Positions 20,033-28,218 of a stretch of DNA of 64,000 nt are shown here, one piece after another (positions within the stretch are counted from its first letter, which is position 1; each line of letters starts with the position of its first letter). The DNA lies in contig JASEJD010000006.1 in the NCBI GenBank assembly GCA_030016715.1, forward strand, positions 60,154 to 124,153, given 5' to 3'. The position numbers were made by a program, and so were the translations under genes. Below the pieces are notes generated by a model. The model was not told the DNA's origin. It did no database searches and saw nothing but the letters and a program-made list of their open reading frames with translations. Origin of the DNA: Methanobacteriaceae archaeon. Lineage in GTDB: Archaea; Methanobacteriota; Methanobacteria; Methanobacteriales; Methanobacteriaceae.

Positions 20033-20698
20033 ATGGAGATGAGTGAAAGATTTGAAGGAGTATATCAAATTAATGACAGTATCGCCACAATTAATCTAAA
20101 TCCGGGCATTAAAGTATATGGAGAAAAATTAATAGAATTAGAAGATACGGAATATAGATTATGGGATCCTCGCCGATCAAAACTATGTGCTGCTATAAAA
20201 AATGGTCAAAACATTTTTCCTTTTAAAAAAGAATCTAAAATCCTATATTTAGGTGCTTCTGCAGGTACAACACCTTCACACATATCCGATATAGCATATA
20301 ATGGTATTGTTTACTGTGTGGAATTTTCACCTAGAATAATGAGAGATTTGATGGAACTATGCAAACACCGTAAAAATATGGTACCCTGCCTGGAGGATGC
20401 TACCCAACCCCCTAATTACCTTTCTATACTTGAAAAAGTAGATATTATATATTGTGATGTTGCTCAGCCTAAACAATCAGAACTTTTTATGGATAATATG
20501 CATTTATATCTTAAAGAAGATGGATATGGGATTATTATTATTAAATCCAGAAGTATAGATGTTACAAAAAATCCGAAAAAAATTTTTAGAGAAGAAGAAG
20601 GAAAATTAAAAAGAAATGGATACAGAATTCTTGAAAAAATAAATCTATATCCCTATGAAAAGGACCATATGGCCTTTTTATGTCAAATAGATTTTTAA
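20033..20698 (+). CDS. flpA: Fibrillarin-like rRNA/tRNA 2'-O-methyltransferase
   Basis: A 221-aa SAM-dependent methyltransferase, the catalytic subunit of the C/D box sRNP. It contains the fibrillarin signature YRLWDPRRSKLCAAI (about residues 43-57), the SAM motif ILYLGASAGTTPSHIS and VYCVEFSPRIMRDL. The later DIIYCDVAQP stretch has the conserved Asp. The first ATG is preceded by GAGGAATTATA. Length is normal. Partnered with Nop5 immediately upstream. Confidence 0.96.
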   Translation: MEMSERFEGVYQINDSIATINLNPGIKVYGEKLIELEDTEYRLWDPRRSKLCAAIKNGQNIFPFKKESKILYLGASAGTTPSHISDIAYNGIVYCVEFSPRIMRDLMELCKHRKNMVPCLEDATQPPNYLSILEKVDIIYCDVAQPKQSELFMDNMHLYLKEDGYGIIIIKSRSIDVTKNPKKIFREEEGKLKRNGYRILEKINLYPYEKDHMAFLCQIDF

Positions 20699-20725
20699 AT
20701 AGTAGATTATTATATATAAAAAAAA

Positions 20726-21883
20726 TTACTTGATCCTGTTTATTATCCTTTCAATTATCATCTGCGCAATATCTCTTTTTGAGGATATAGGAGTCTTATT
20801 TATCTCATCATCAATGATTACTACTCGATTTTTAGTTGAACCAAAACCAGTTTCCACGTTAGAAACATCATTTGCTACTATCATATCAGCACCAGATTCT
20901 TTAAGTCTTCTTGAAGCTTTTTCAATTAATTCTTCATCGCTTAAATTGTATTCTGCCTTAAAAGCAATTAGATGCATCTTTGGATTAATCAACTTTGCTG
21001 CATTTATTATTTTAGGTGTAGGAATTAATTTTATGGTTAAATCATCCTCTGATGAAATTTTAAGATTTGTATCTCGTGATTCTCTATTAATAGTAAAATC
21101 AGATACAGCTGCAGCTGAAATAAATATATCCTGACTTTCAGCAAGTTGAGTGACTTTCTGGTACATTTCATTAACTGATTCTGCCCTTATGGATTTAAAT
21201 GATTTAGGTATGTGTGTTGAAACATTGGCATAGATAAGCGTTACATCTGCACCTTTAATAAAGGCTTCTTTTGCCAGTTCAACACCCATCCTACCCGAAC
21301 TTCGATTTGTAATACATCTTATAGGATCTATTTCTTCAAAGGTTCCGCCAGCAGTTACCATAACACGTTTACCTTGTAATTCACCTTTTGACATTAATTG
21401 TAATGAATGTAATAAAATATCATCAATTTCAGGAAACTTGGCCTTGCCTTCCTCAATTTTTGGTTTGACAAAATTTATTCCCTGTTTTTTTAATTTATCA
21501 ATATTTTCAACTATTGCTTTATACATGGAATTATGCATGGATGGAACCATTAAAATGGGTGTTTCATAGCCGAATGCAGTGATTAATAAAGCGTTTATAG
21601 GATTATCTGCAATTTTATACGCAAATTTACTTATTAGATTTGCAGTTGCAGGGGCTACAATAATTAAATCTGCTTGAGCATGTTTAACATGTTCAATTTC
21701 TCCAGTGAGCTCTAAAACCACCTTCTCACCAGTTGCAAACTCCATAGCGTTAGGATGAATAATGCGGCATGCCTCATCACTCATGAAACATTTTACATTT
21801 GCTCCTTGCCTCTTTAGTTCACGTGCTAGTTTAACTGATTCAATAGCAGCTATGCTTCCTGTAACACATAAAATTATTTCCAT
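20726..21883 (-). CDS. coaBC: Bifunctional phosphopantothenoylcysteine decarboxylase / phosphopantothenate-cysteine ligase
   Basis: A 385-aa fusion. The N-terminal CoaC flavoprotein domain begins ILCVTGSIAAIESVKLARELKRQG and includes the APATANLISKFAYKIADN active-site region and PSMHNSMY. The C-terminal CoaB domain starts near residue 180 with VMVTAGGTFEEIDPIRCITN and ends in MIVANDVS and the ligase motif GFGSTKNRVVII. Together they convert 4'-phosphopantothenate to 4'-phosphopantetheine for coenzyme A. A TTG 72 bp upstream would lengthen the protein, but ATG 21883 has GAGGATAG and matches the usual start. The zinc-finger KH gene ends 65 bp upstream. Confidence 0.94.
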   Translation of the reverse strand: MEIILCVTGSIAAIESVKLARELKRQGANVKCFMSDEACRIIHPNAMEFATGEKVVLELTGEIEHVKHAQADLIIVAPATANLISKFAYKIADNPINALLITAFGYETPILMVPSMHNSMYKAIVENIDKLKKQGINFVKPKIEEGKAKFPEIDDILLHSLQLMSKGELQGKRVMVTAGGTFEEIDPIRCITNRSSGRMGVELAKEAFIKGADVTLIYANVSTHIPKSFKSIRAESVNEMYQKVTQLAESQDIFISAAAVSDFTINRESRDTNLKISSEDDLTIKLIPTPKIINAAKLINPKMHLIAFKAEYNLSDEELIEKASRRLKESGADMIVANDVSNVETGFGSTKNRVVIIDDEINKTPISSKRDIAQMIIERIINRIK

Positions 21884-21947
21884 ACTATCCTCAATTAGTA
21901 TTATTATATCTTTATGAATTTTTTTAATTGATAATAATAATTTGAAT

Positions 21948-22439
21948 TTAGTCAACCACTATTGTGGTTTCTTCATTGGTTAACTTCTGTATAATATCAT
22001 TTAAAAGGCTTAATTTCGCCGGTATTCTTCGAGCATCTTCTCTCATGACTCGAATCTTGTATTTTTCCTTACCATCTTTTCCATAAACAATGTTTATTCC
22101 AGAAATTCTAGCCGGTGCTAATATATCAGTTGAAACAGACTTGAGATCTGAATTTTCTCCAACCACCCTTACCTTTTTTCCAATCTTTTTGGATATGGCC
22201 CTTACAATCTTACCTCCTTTCCCAATCAGTTTACCTACCTGATCCTTCTCGGTAACTATTATAATAATATCTCCTATCTCTATGGTCTTTTTAAATCCTA
22301 TTTTTCCATCACCAACCTTGTATAACAATTTTGCAATGTCCAAGTCAATCTGGGTTATTTCACCGCTTTTTAACTTATTTTCACAACCTTGACATAACAT
22401 TCCACTTTTTAAACAGACATCGCATACTGGTAATACCAT
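21948..22439 (-). CDS. Zinc-finger and KH-domain RNA-binding protein
   Basis: A 163-aa protein. The N-terminus has CDVCLKSGMLCQGC (residues 6-19), a CX2CX6CX2C metal site. Two KH-like segments follow: one around VGKLIGKGGKIVRAISKKIGKKVRVV (about residues 70-95) with an intact GXXG loop (GKGG), and a second divergent segment in the last 60 residues lacking a clear GXXG. This resembles archaeal NusA-like proteins extended by a zinc finger. RNA binding is well supported by the KH motif; a role in transcription or rRNA processing is only inferred. GGAGGAATTTGA precedes the ATG. It may share a transcript with coaBC. Confidence 0.75.
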   Translation of the reverse strand: MVLPVCDVCLKSGMLCQGCENKLKSGEITQIDLDIAKLLYKVGDGKIGFKKTIEIGDIIIIVTEKDQVGKLIGKGGKIVRAISKKIGKKVRVVGENSDLKSVSTDILAPARISGINIVYGKDGKEKYKIRVMREDARRIPAKLSLLNDIIQKLTNEETTIVVD

Positions 22440-22526
22440 TCAAATTCCTCCTTATTTTATTGATAAACATAATAGTCCTATTCGCAAAGCCCAATTCTTT
22501 AATGATTAAAGGAATTAATGATTAAC

Positions 22527-22591
22527 TTCCCTAAATTGAATCTGACAAAGTCTTACACCTTATAATAGTTTATACTGCATAATTTAGGGAA
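22527..22591. repeat. 11-bp inverted repeat, 43-nt spacer
   Basis: TTCCCTAAATT at 22527-22537 is the exact reverse complement of AATTTAGGGAA at 22581-22591. In RNA this would make an 11-bp stem closing a 43-nt loop on either strand. It lies about 90 bp upstream of the KH-gene start, reading on the minus strand. Confidence 0.6.
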
Positions 22592-22606
22592 TTATCTTAT
22601 AAATGG

Positions 22607-22644
22607 TTGCTGTTTATTTTAATATAGAAGTTAGTTAACAGCAA
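22607..22644. repeat. 8-bp inverted repeat, 22-nt spacer
   Basis: TTGCTGTT at 22607-22614 pairs with AACAGCAA at 22637-22644. It lies 15 bp from the larger inverted repeat, so the two could form adjacent hairpins. Eight-base matches of this kind occur by chance at modest frequency. Confidence 0.4.
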
Positions 22645-22984
22645 GCATTATCCTAAATTTTTTCCCATGATCCCTTCTAATCAGATTAAAGTAATAAAAT
22701 GAGCAAACTATCCCAACATGCCATAATTTGTTTATTTTACATTCGAAAATGTAACTAAAATCAAAAAAATGTTTAACATGACATCTAAGTTAAGATGATT
22801 ACTCTCTATCTAAACATAGCATGACATCAAATATAACTGTATCGTTTTTATATAAATTTTATATAAAAATTTTATTTGATAAGGTTTAATATTCCCCCAA
22901 TATATGACTTATATTAAAATAATTAATTTATAATTAATTCTAAAAAAGGTAAAAATTTATTGAAAATTAAATTAAAAATTGGGT

Positions 22985-23773
22985 TTAAATTCTCCCTAAC
23001 AATCCACCTAAGTCTGTTCTATCCTCTGCAGTTGGCTGACCTGAATATTTTACTATTTGACGTGCTAGAGATGTTATATTCATGGATTGTATCCAGACTT
23101 TACCATCACCACTTAATTTTGCAAAAAATATACCTTCTCCACCGAATAAAATATTTTTAAACCCTTTGGAATCTAAACCTCCAATGGCCTGAATATCATA
23201 GTCAATAGTATCTTCAAAAGCAACTAAACAACCCGTATCAACATGTATAGTTCCCCCATAATCTGCTGGATTAAGTTCTATAAAGTTTCCACAAGAACCA
23301 ATAAACAGAGTACCGGCATCACTGAATTTCTCCAATATAAAACCTTGTCCACCGAATAGTCCTGCTCCAAATCGTTTGGTAAGGGCAATATCAAAATCTA
23401 TCGTGCTTTCTGCAGCTAAAAATCCATCTGACTGGACAAAAAAATCCTGACTCCCATCCAGTTCAATGGCTTGTATCTCCCCCGGTATCATCTGCGCAAA
23501 TGAAACTAAACCAGAACCTTCTTCTGGAGTAAAATAAATAAATGCAAAACTTTCACCGGCTAATTTTCGTTTCCCAACATCAATAGCTGTGCCTATAGCT
23601 TTATCTAAAAATCCCTTTCCCTCATGTTTATCACCGCCACTGAAACGAGTTTCCATATCCACATTAGATGTTTTCCAGAGAAATTTACCTGCCTCCCCAT
23701 AAACTTGCTGACCCGGTTCAAGTTCAGTTACCACCATCTGCATAGCATTCCCAATGAGTTTGTGTTCTATCAT
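22985..23773 (-). CDS. AIM24 / TIGR00266 family protein
   Basis: A 262-aa member of the AIM24 (TIGR00266) family. It is a glycine-rich beta-prism-like protein with motifs MQMVVTELEPGQQVYGEAGKF near the start and repeated FGGQGF or FGGEGIFFAKLSGDG turns in the second half. Family members are widespread in prokaryotes and mitochondria; biochemical function is unknown. A GFLDKAIGTAIDVGKRKLAG insertion sits near residue 55. The start is supported by TAGGAGGATAAAA. Apparently a single-gene unit. Confidence 0.85.
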   Translation of the reverse strand: MIEHKLIGNAMQMVVTELEPGQQVYGEAGKFLWKTSNVDMETRFSGGDKHEGKGFLDKAIGTAIDVGKRKLAGESFAFIYFTPEEGSGLVSFAQMIPGEIQAIELDGSQDFFVQSDGFLAAESTIDFDIALTKRFGAGLFGGQGFILEKFSDAGTLFIGSCGNFIELNPADYGGTIHVDTGCLVAFEDTIDYDIQAIGGLDSKGFKNILFGGEGIFFAKLSGDGKVWIQSMNITSLARQIVKYSGQPTAEDRTDLGGLLGRI

Positions 23774-24109
23774 TTTTATCCTCCTAAATTAATTGTTCTA
23801 ATCAAAATTTGAATAGTTATATCATATTCTCTCTTTATTGAATTAAAATATACTGATTATATTCCGTCCTATGTAAAATTATTAAAGTTAACCCAAAAAA
23901 ATTGATTATGATTTTCTTGATAGATCAAAGAATTATTAAATAATTTTTGGTTTTCATTTGGGGAAAGTAAAATTTATGCCAAATAATCAAATAAAAATCA
24001 AATTTTTTCTTATTAATTTATTTAATTTCAGAATTTTAGATTAATAAATTTGAAAAGTATTTTAAATTGAATGAATAATATATTAACTATTAAGAATGGG
24101 AGGTAAAAA
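23774..24109. other. Divergent promoter region between AIM24 gene and lipoprotein gene
   Basis: 336 bp, AT-rich. Both flanking genes start outward from it. A TATA-like AATAATATATTAAC about 35 bp before the lipoprotein ATG and a strong GGGAGGTAAAAA ribosome site serve the plus-strand gene. Nothing else recognisable. Confidence 0.45.
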
Positions 24110-24655
24110 ATGAAAAAGTATCTAATTTTGATAGCCCTACTATCAGCCGTTGTTTTAGCATCTGGTTGTGTAGATAACGGGAATCAAACCACAAACCAAA
24201 CATCAGGTATAGCAACCAAGACTTATACTAATGATACTGCAGGATACTCCTTTGAATATCCTGAAAATTGGCAACAAATGCCTGCAAATGTAACCGGAGA
24301 CGCGGTAGGTTTTAGAGATGAAAGTACAGGTACTAATTTAATTGTAAGTACCTTATCCACAACACAACCTACTGATGAAGAACTTACAACTTTCTTAACA
24401 CAACTTGAAAGTCAATACGGAGCACAATTTGAAGGGTTTGATAAAGTTTCATCGAATACAGTGACCATAAATGGTGTTAAAGGAATAGAGATAATATTTA
24501 AGAGTACTTCAAGCGGTGAACAAATACAACAAAGACAAGTTATCTTGTTCAAGGATAACGTAGCTTATTTCCTAACATTCACAGCAAAAGCCAGTGAATA
24601 CGCTAAGGAATCTGCAAACTTCGATGCTGTTGTAAACAGTTTCAAAATACAATAA
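24110..24655 (+). CDS. PsbP-like lipoprotein
   Basis: A 181-aa protein with a lipoprotein signal peptide ending in the lipobox LASGC (Cys20). After a short Asn/Thr-rich linker comes a domain with GYSFEYPENWQQM and LIVSTL..., the alpha/beta sandwich of PsbP/DUF1795-type proteins. Its C-terminus, FDAVVNSFKIQ, matches the family. Membrane anchoring outside the cell is expected; no ligand is known in archaea. It faces a second PsbP-like lipoprotein gene (24773-25312) across a shared T-rich spacer. Confidence 0.8.
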   Translation: MKKYLILIALLSAVVLASGCVDNGNQTTNQTSGIATKTYTNDTAGYSFEYPENWQQMPANVTGDAVGFRDESTGTNLIVSTLSTTQPTDEELTTFLTQLESQYGAQFEGFDKVSSNTVTINGVKGIEIIFKSTSSGEQIQQRQVILFKDNVAYFLTFTAKASEYAKESANFDAVVNSFKIQ

Positions 24656-24664
24656 AATTCCTTA

Positions 24665-24692
24665 ATTTTTTTATTATTATTTTTTTATTTTA
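24665..24692 (+). terminator. T-rich terminator after the PsbP-like lipoprotein gene
   Basis: Two runs of seven T separated by ATTATTA begin about ten bases after the stop. This is the strongest U-tract terminator I see in the window, placed between convergent genes. Confidence 0.5.
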
Positions 24693-24772
24693 TTATGAAT
24701 TTCTTTTCTAAATAAATAACTCTTAATGCAATATTTATAGAATATAAAAAAATTTAACTCTTGAAAAAAGAT

Positions 24773-25312
24773 TTAACCCTGAATTCTTAAACTATTCAGG
24801 ATAACATCGAACAAAGGTTTTTCTTTTTCAAAATCAGTGGCCAGAGCACTCATTAAAATAACATATATATTTCTATCCCTCTGTAACCATAAAGCCCTCT
24901 GTTCTTTTTGAACACCGTTTTCTGTAACATAATACCTATTTTCATATAAATTTTCACCATTTACACTAGTATTTCCCTCAAATATTCTCTGATAACTTGT
25001 ATTATTAAACATTACTGCATAATTTTCATTGTATACGCTGTTTAAGTTAGAACCACTGGGAATAGCTATTTTTTGAATGGTAAAAACTGTGCTGGCATAT
25101 CCTGTTCGTGAATCAATGGATTTTGGATCTGCAACAGATACCGTTGCATTTGGTGCTCTGTTAGTTGCAATACTCCAAGAAGCAGGATATTCAAAAGAAA
25201 TATTATTCTGAGAATAGGTTTTTGTCTCATTTGTTTTATTTGAATCGCCAGTACAACCAGATATAAATATGATTAGTGATACAAAAGCAATTGCAATTAT
25301 ATATCTTTTCAA
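24773..25312 (-). CDS. PsbP-like lipoprotein (second copy)
   Basis: A 179-aa protein with lipobox FISGC at about residue 20, a short linker and ISFEYPASWSIA, the same PsbP/DUF1795 entry motif as the convergent neighbour. The C-terminal LFDVILNSLRIQG mirrors FDAVVNSFKIQ of the other copy, so the two are likely divergent paralogues that now face each other. The start is TTG 25312 with GAGGATGATATA upstream. A membrane-anchored location outside the cell is expected. Confidence 0.8.
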   Translation of the reverse strand: MKRYIIAIAFVSLIIFISGCTGDSNKTNETKTYSQNNISFEYPASWSIATNRAPNATVSVADPKSIDSRTGYASTVFTIQKIAIPSGSNLNSVYNENYAVMFNNTSYQRIFEGNTSVNGENLYENRYYVTENGVQKEQRALWLQRDRNIYVILMSALATDFEKEKPLFDVILNSLRIQG

Positions 25313-25375
25313 TATATCATCCTCTATAGTTTAAACTATTCTAGATCGCTTTAAAAAAGAATGAAAATGTTTTAA

Positions 25376-25990
25376 TCATGTTTCTGTTGTAGTTTCTGGT
25401 TTTGGTTTAGGCTCGGGTTTAGGCTCGGGTTTTGGTTCTGGCTCTGGTTCTGGCTCTGGTTTGGGTGTTTCATTTTTTGCTTGACTGGTAGTCTTTTTAG
25501 TGGTCTTAGTTTGATTAGTCATATTAGTATTATTGAAATCTGGAAATGCACTTTCATTCACTGCTACAGAGATTTGTGTTGATTCTGTGGGACTACTTAG
25601 AAATAGTGATCCTAGTCCAATTCCTACAACAAATGCAACTGCCAAAAATGCAATGATCATTATTGGTAGGCTTGATTTCAATGTGCTTGGAGATTTTTTT
25701 GTGGTTTTATAACCTGCAGGTGTAACATACTTTTTAACTAGTTCATCTTTTTCACGGACATCATCTGCTTCCTTCTTTTTATTGGTCCAGTGATCAAGGG
25801 GTTTTTCAACTGCACCCCTACCTTGTAGTCTTTTAATTCTGTCAGCCGCTTCTAAAGTCTCTAATTGTGAATTGTATTTCTTTTTAAGTTCATTGTATTC
25901 TTTTTTTGAAACTTTACCTTCTGTAAAATCTTTTTCAAGCTCATTTAAACTTTTGTAAATTTTATCTTTATCTAGATTTATCTTCATCAT
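25376..25990 (-). CDS. Single-pass membrane protein with coiled-coil head and Pro-Glu/Pro-Lys tail
   Basis: A 204-aa protein that I cannot place in a named family. The N-terminal 60 residues are a charged coiled coil (short helices with KKEYNELKKKY). A single membrane segment is at about residues 112-135 (IMIIAFLAVAFVVGIGLGSLF). The C-terminal outer part is Asn/Thr/Lys-rich and ends in tandem Pro-Glu and Pro-Lys dipeptides (about residues 176-199). Such extended Pro tails can span a wall or fix distance from the membrane. With two PsbP-like lipoproteins next door, a cell-envelope role is plausible but unproven. The DNA encoding the tail is a low-complexity tandem repeat. Confidence 0.65.
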   Translation of the reverse strand: MMKINLDKDKIYKSLNELEKDFTEGKVSKKEYNELKKKYNSQLETLEAADRIKRLQGRGAVEKPLDHWTNKKKEADDVREKDELVKKYVTPAGYKTTKKSPSTLKSSLPIMIIAFLAVAFVVGIGLGSLFLSSPTESTQISVAVNESAFPDFNNTNMTNQTKTTKKTTSQAKNETPKPEPEPEPEPKPEPKPEPKPKPETTTET

Positions 25991-25994
25991 CCCC

Positions 25995-26852
25995 TTAAAT
26001 AGGATATGATCCTAGCATCTTTATATATGGTGTTTTGGATCTGATATTATTTAAAATATTGCTAATTTCTGGATCTTGTCTGTGTCCCTCAAAATCCACG
26101 AAAAATATGTAACTTCCCAGCTTTTCCTTGGAAGGTCTAGATTCTATCTTAGTAAGATTCACATTTTTACTGGCAAAAACACCTAGAACCTCATATAAAC
26201 CTCCTGGTTTATCTTCGTTTAACGAAAAAACTATAGAAGTCTTGTCTTTTCCTGTTATTTGATGGTCTTTATGTCCTAGAACTATGAATCGAGTAACATT
26301 ATTTTGATAATCTTGAATATCCTTTTCAAGCACCTTTAAACCATATATTTCAGCGGCCCTCAGTGTTCCTATTGCGGCACTATTTTTTTTATCTAAAATT
26401 AATCTAGCTGCAGCTGCTGTGCTTGGAGTAGCACGGGTTTTATAGCCATGTTCTTCCAAGAATTTGCGGCACTGGGAAAGGGCTTGTATATGTGAATACA
26501 CAATTTCAACATCATCTTTATTGGTTTCTTTATTCGCCAGCAAGTAATGAGTTATAGGTAGTATTATCTCCCTATTAATCTTTAAATTATAATCATGAGC
26601 CAACAAATCTAATGTAACGCCTACAGGGCCTTCAATAGAATTTTCTATTGGTACAACACCCCAATCAACCTCACCTTTTTTTACTGCATCTAAAACCTCT
26701 AAAATAGAATCATATTCTATCAGTAATCCTTTAAGTTTTGAAGCTGCTTCCTCAGTAAAAGTACCAAAAGGTCCTAAAAAGCCGATTATATCTTTTTCTT
26801 GGGTTAGTAATTTTAATTCTTGTGGGGGTGATTTGCTGGAATTAACAGGCAT
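25995..26852 (-). CDS. pheA: Prephenate dehydratase
   Basis: A 285-aa enzyme making phenylpyruvate from prephenate in phenylalanine synthesis. The PDT domain begins with IGFLGPFGTFTEEAASKL (about residues 23-40), has VVPIENSIEGPVGVTLDLL, and ends with the TRFIVLG motif preceding the regulatory part. A C-terminal ACT domain (about residues 205-280; PGGLYEVLGVFASKNVNLTKIESRP) probably binds phenylalanine for feedback inhibition. It has no chorismate mutase domain. The membrane-protein gene follows 4 bp downstream. Confidence 0.95.
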   Translation of the reverse strand: MPVNSSKSPPQELKLLTQEKDIIGFLGPFGTFTEEAASKLKGLLIEYDSILEVLDAVKKGEVDWGVVPIENSIEGPVGVTLDLLAHDYNLKINREIILPITHYLLANKETNKDDVEIVYSHIQALSQCRKFLEEHGYKTRATPSTAAAARLILDKKNSAAIGTLRAAEIYGLKVLEKDIQDYQNNVTRFIVLGHKDHQITGKDKTSIVFSLNEDKPGGLYEVLGVFASKNVNLTKIESRPSKEKLGSYIFFVDFEGHRQDPEISNILNNIRSKTPYIKMLGSYPI

Positions 26853-26964
26853 ATTTAACTCTCAATAAATTCTATAAAATATCATTTAATTAATTTGTAA
26901 CAAAAAAATATTCTCTAATTTATTCACAGTAAGGAGATTTAGAAAGACTATTCAATTGATATAT

Positions 26965-28179
26965 CTAATATAAACCCCCTTTTAAATAATTGGAAATTTT
27001 GTCTGTGGTTGACTGATGTATTCTTCTAATTGTTGCTTTACCATCTTCAAATTTGAGTAAAGTAGCATTTACCCCTAAATCATGTATAAACCTTACGAAT
27101 TCATCTGCTTCTTCTTTAGAATTTACTTCGATAACTAAATCTTCAGCTGCAGGATTATCATTAGAAACACAACTTATGGTTTTAACCATTGGCATCAATA
27201 TGGATTCTCCAAGTCTTTGAGCTCTTTTTTTGAGCTCCTCTTCAGATTCATTCATTTCAAATGCCTGAAATCCTTCTCTTATAACCCTGGAGAAGAAAAA
27301 TGCTCTTCCAAAATCGAAGGGATATTTGAAAGCATACTTAATTTCTCGATCGTGTGCTTGAGAAGCAGTATATTTAAGGGGCATCTCTTCCATCTCTAAA
27401 TCTTTTATTACTACCCCTTCCCTTCCTTCTTTTCCAATATTTTTTATAATCTTTTTTACTTCCATAGCTACTTGATCAGCTTTGAAAACACCGAAAAGTG
27501 TTACTGGGGGAAGATTATACTTTTCAATTAAATCAAATTTTTCATTTATAGTTAGAGGTTTATTAGAAATTTTTTCTCGAATATCAAAAATTTTAAATCC
27601 TAATTTTCCAATTTCAGGGTAGTGATGGGAAACATATGGATTTTCAGTTCCTACCATTTCACCACAGAGGACCAAGTTAGGATTTTCTTTAAAAAAGGAG
27701 GTTAAATCCATTAATTCTAAAGCTTTTTTTGTGGTAAATGGGCATACATAACCTCCTCTGGTAAAAGCAAATATTTGATTATCAATAGATGCAATACGCA
27801 CATTGTAACCATTCATCTTTTCTTCAACAGCAACTTTATCATTGAAATGATTCTCTAATGCTGGAGATAAGATTAAAGTTCTTCTTATCTTGGGAAATCC
27901 TCTTACAACCTCAATTTTTTTCCCAAGATATACTACTGTACCTGACTCGATTGTTCCCACATCTTTTCTAAATTGTAGTGCAGGAAATCCTCTGGACTCG
28001 TGAAACTTTATATTGCCACTGATTAGTGCGTTATTTAATTTTTCCCCTTTAACTTTAAGAATTTTTTGAAGCTTTTGATCCAAAAAGTCTTCTATCGATA
28101 GTTCTGAATGCAAATCACATGATTCACATTTATAAAAAAATGAAGTGAGAGAATTATTTCTTCTCCAATCAATTCTCAT
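26965..28179 (-). CDS. ATP-dependent RNA ligase, Rnl3 / Pab1020 type
   Basis: A 404-aa protein from ATG 28179. The nucleotidyltransferase lysine motif is EEKMNGYNVR (K near residue 119), followed by LCGEMVG, IFDIRE, EGVVIKD and the YAFKYPFDFG block. These match the archaeal homodimeric RNA ligases that circularise RNA in vitro. Reading upstream of the ATG in the same frame gives CPNC before the CESC at residues 18-21, which would complete a zinc ribbon. No ATG, GTG or TTG precedes it before the TGA stop of the CBS gene. GGAGGGGG lies 8 bases before an ATT at 28218, which may be the true start. C/D sRNAs are possible targets, by inference. Confidence 0.85.
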   Translation of the reverse strand: MRIDWRRNNSLTSFFYKCESCDLHSELSIEDFLDQKLQKILKVKGEKLNNALISGNIKFHESRGFPALQFRKDVGTIESGTVVYLGKKIEVVRGFPKIRRTLILSPALENHFNDKVAVEEKMNGYNVRIASIDNQIFAFTRGGYVCPFTTKKALELMDLTSFFKENPNLVLCGEMVGTENPYVSHHYPEIGKLGFKIFDIREKISNKPLTINEKFDLIEKYNLPPVTLFGVFKADQVAMEVKKIIKNIGKEGREGVVIKDLEMEEMPLKYTASQAHDREIKYAFKYPFDFGRAFFFSRVIREGFQAFEMNESEEELKKRAQRLGESILMPMVKTISCVSNDNPAAEDLVIEVNSKEEADEFVRFIHDLGVNATLLKFEDGKATIRRIHQSTTDKISNYLKGGLY

Positions 28180-28218
28180 TGGGGATTTGCAGTTAGGACA
28201 GTTTATTACTGGAAAAAT

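Larger units (their letters stand above)
22440..22984. other. Long intergenic region with two inverted repeats
   Basis: 545 bp without a recognisable gene, upstream of the KH gene and downstream of the AIM24 gene, both on the minus strand. It contains two inverted repeats, listed separately, and a repeated CATGACATC word (around 22778 and 22822). The segment 22840-22880 is TATA-rich. No ORF longer than about 20 codons with a good start was convincing. A non-coding RNA is possible but unproven. Confidence 0.5.

Noticed and set aside
25376..25460. Low-complexity tandem DNA mistaken for a CRISPR or VNTR array
   Set aside because: It is the coding sequence of the Pro-Glu and Pro-Lys tail; units are 6 bp and in frame, with no spacers.
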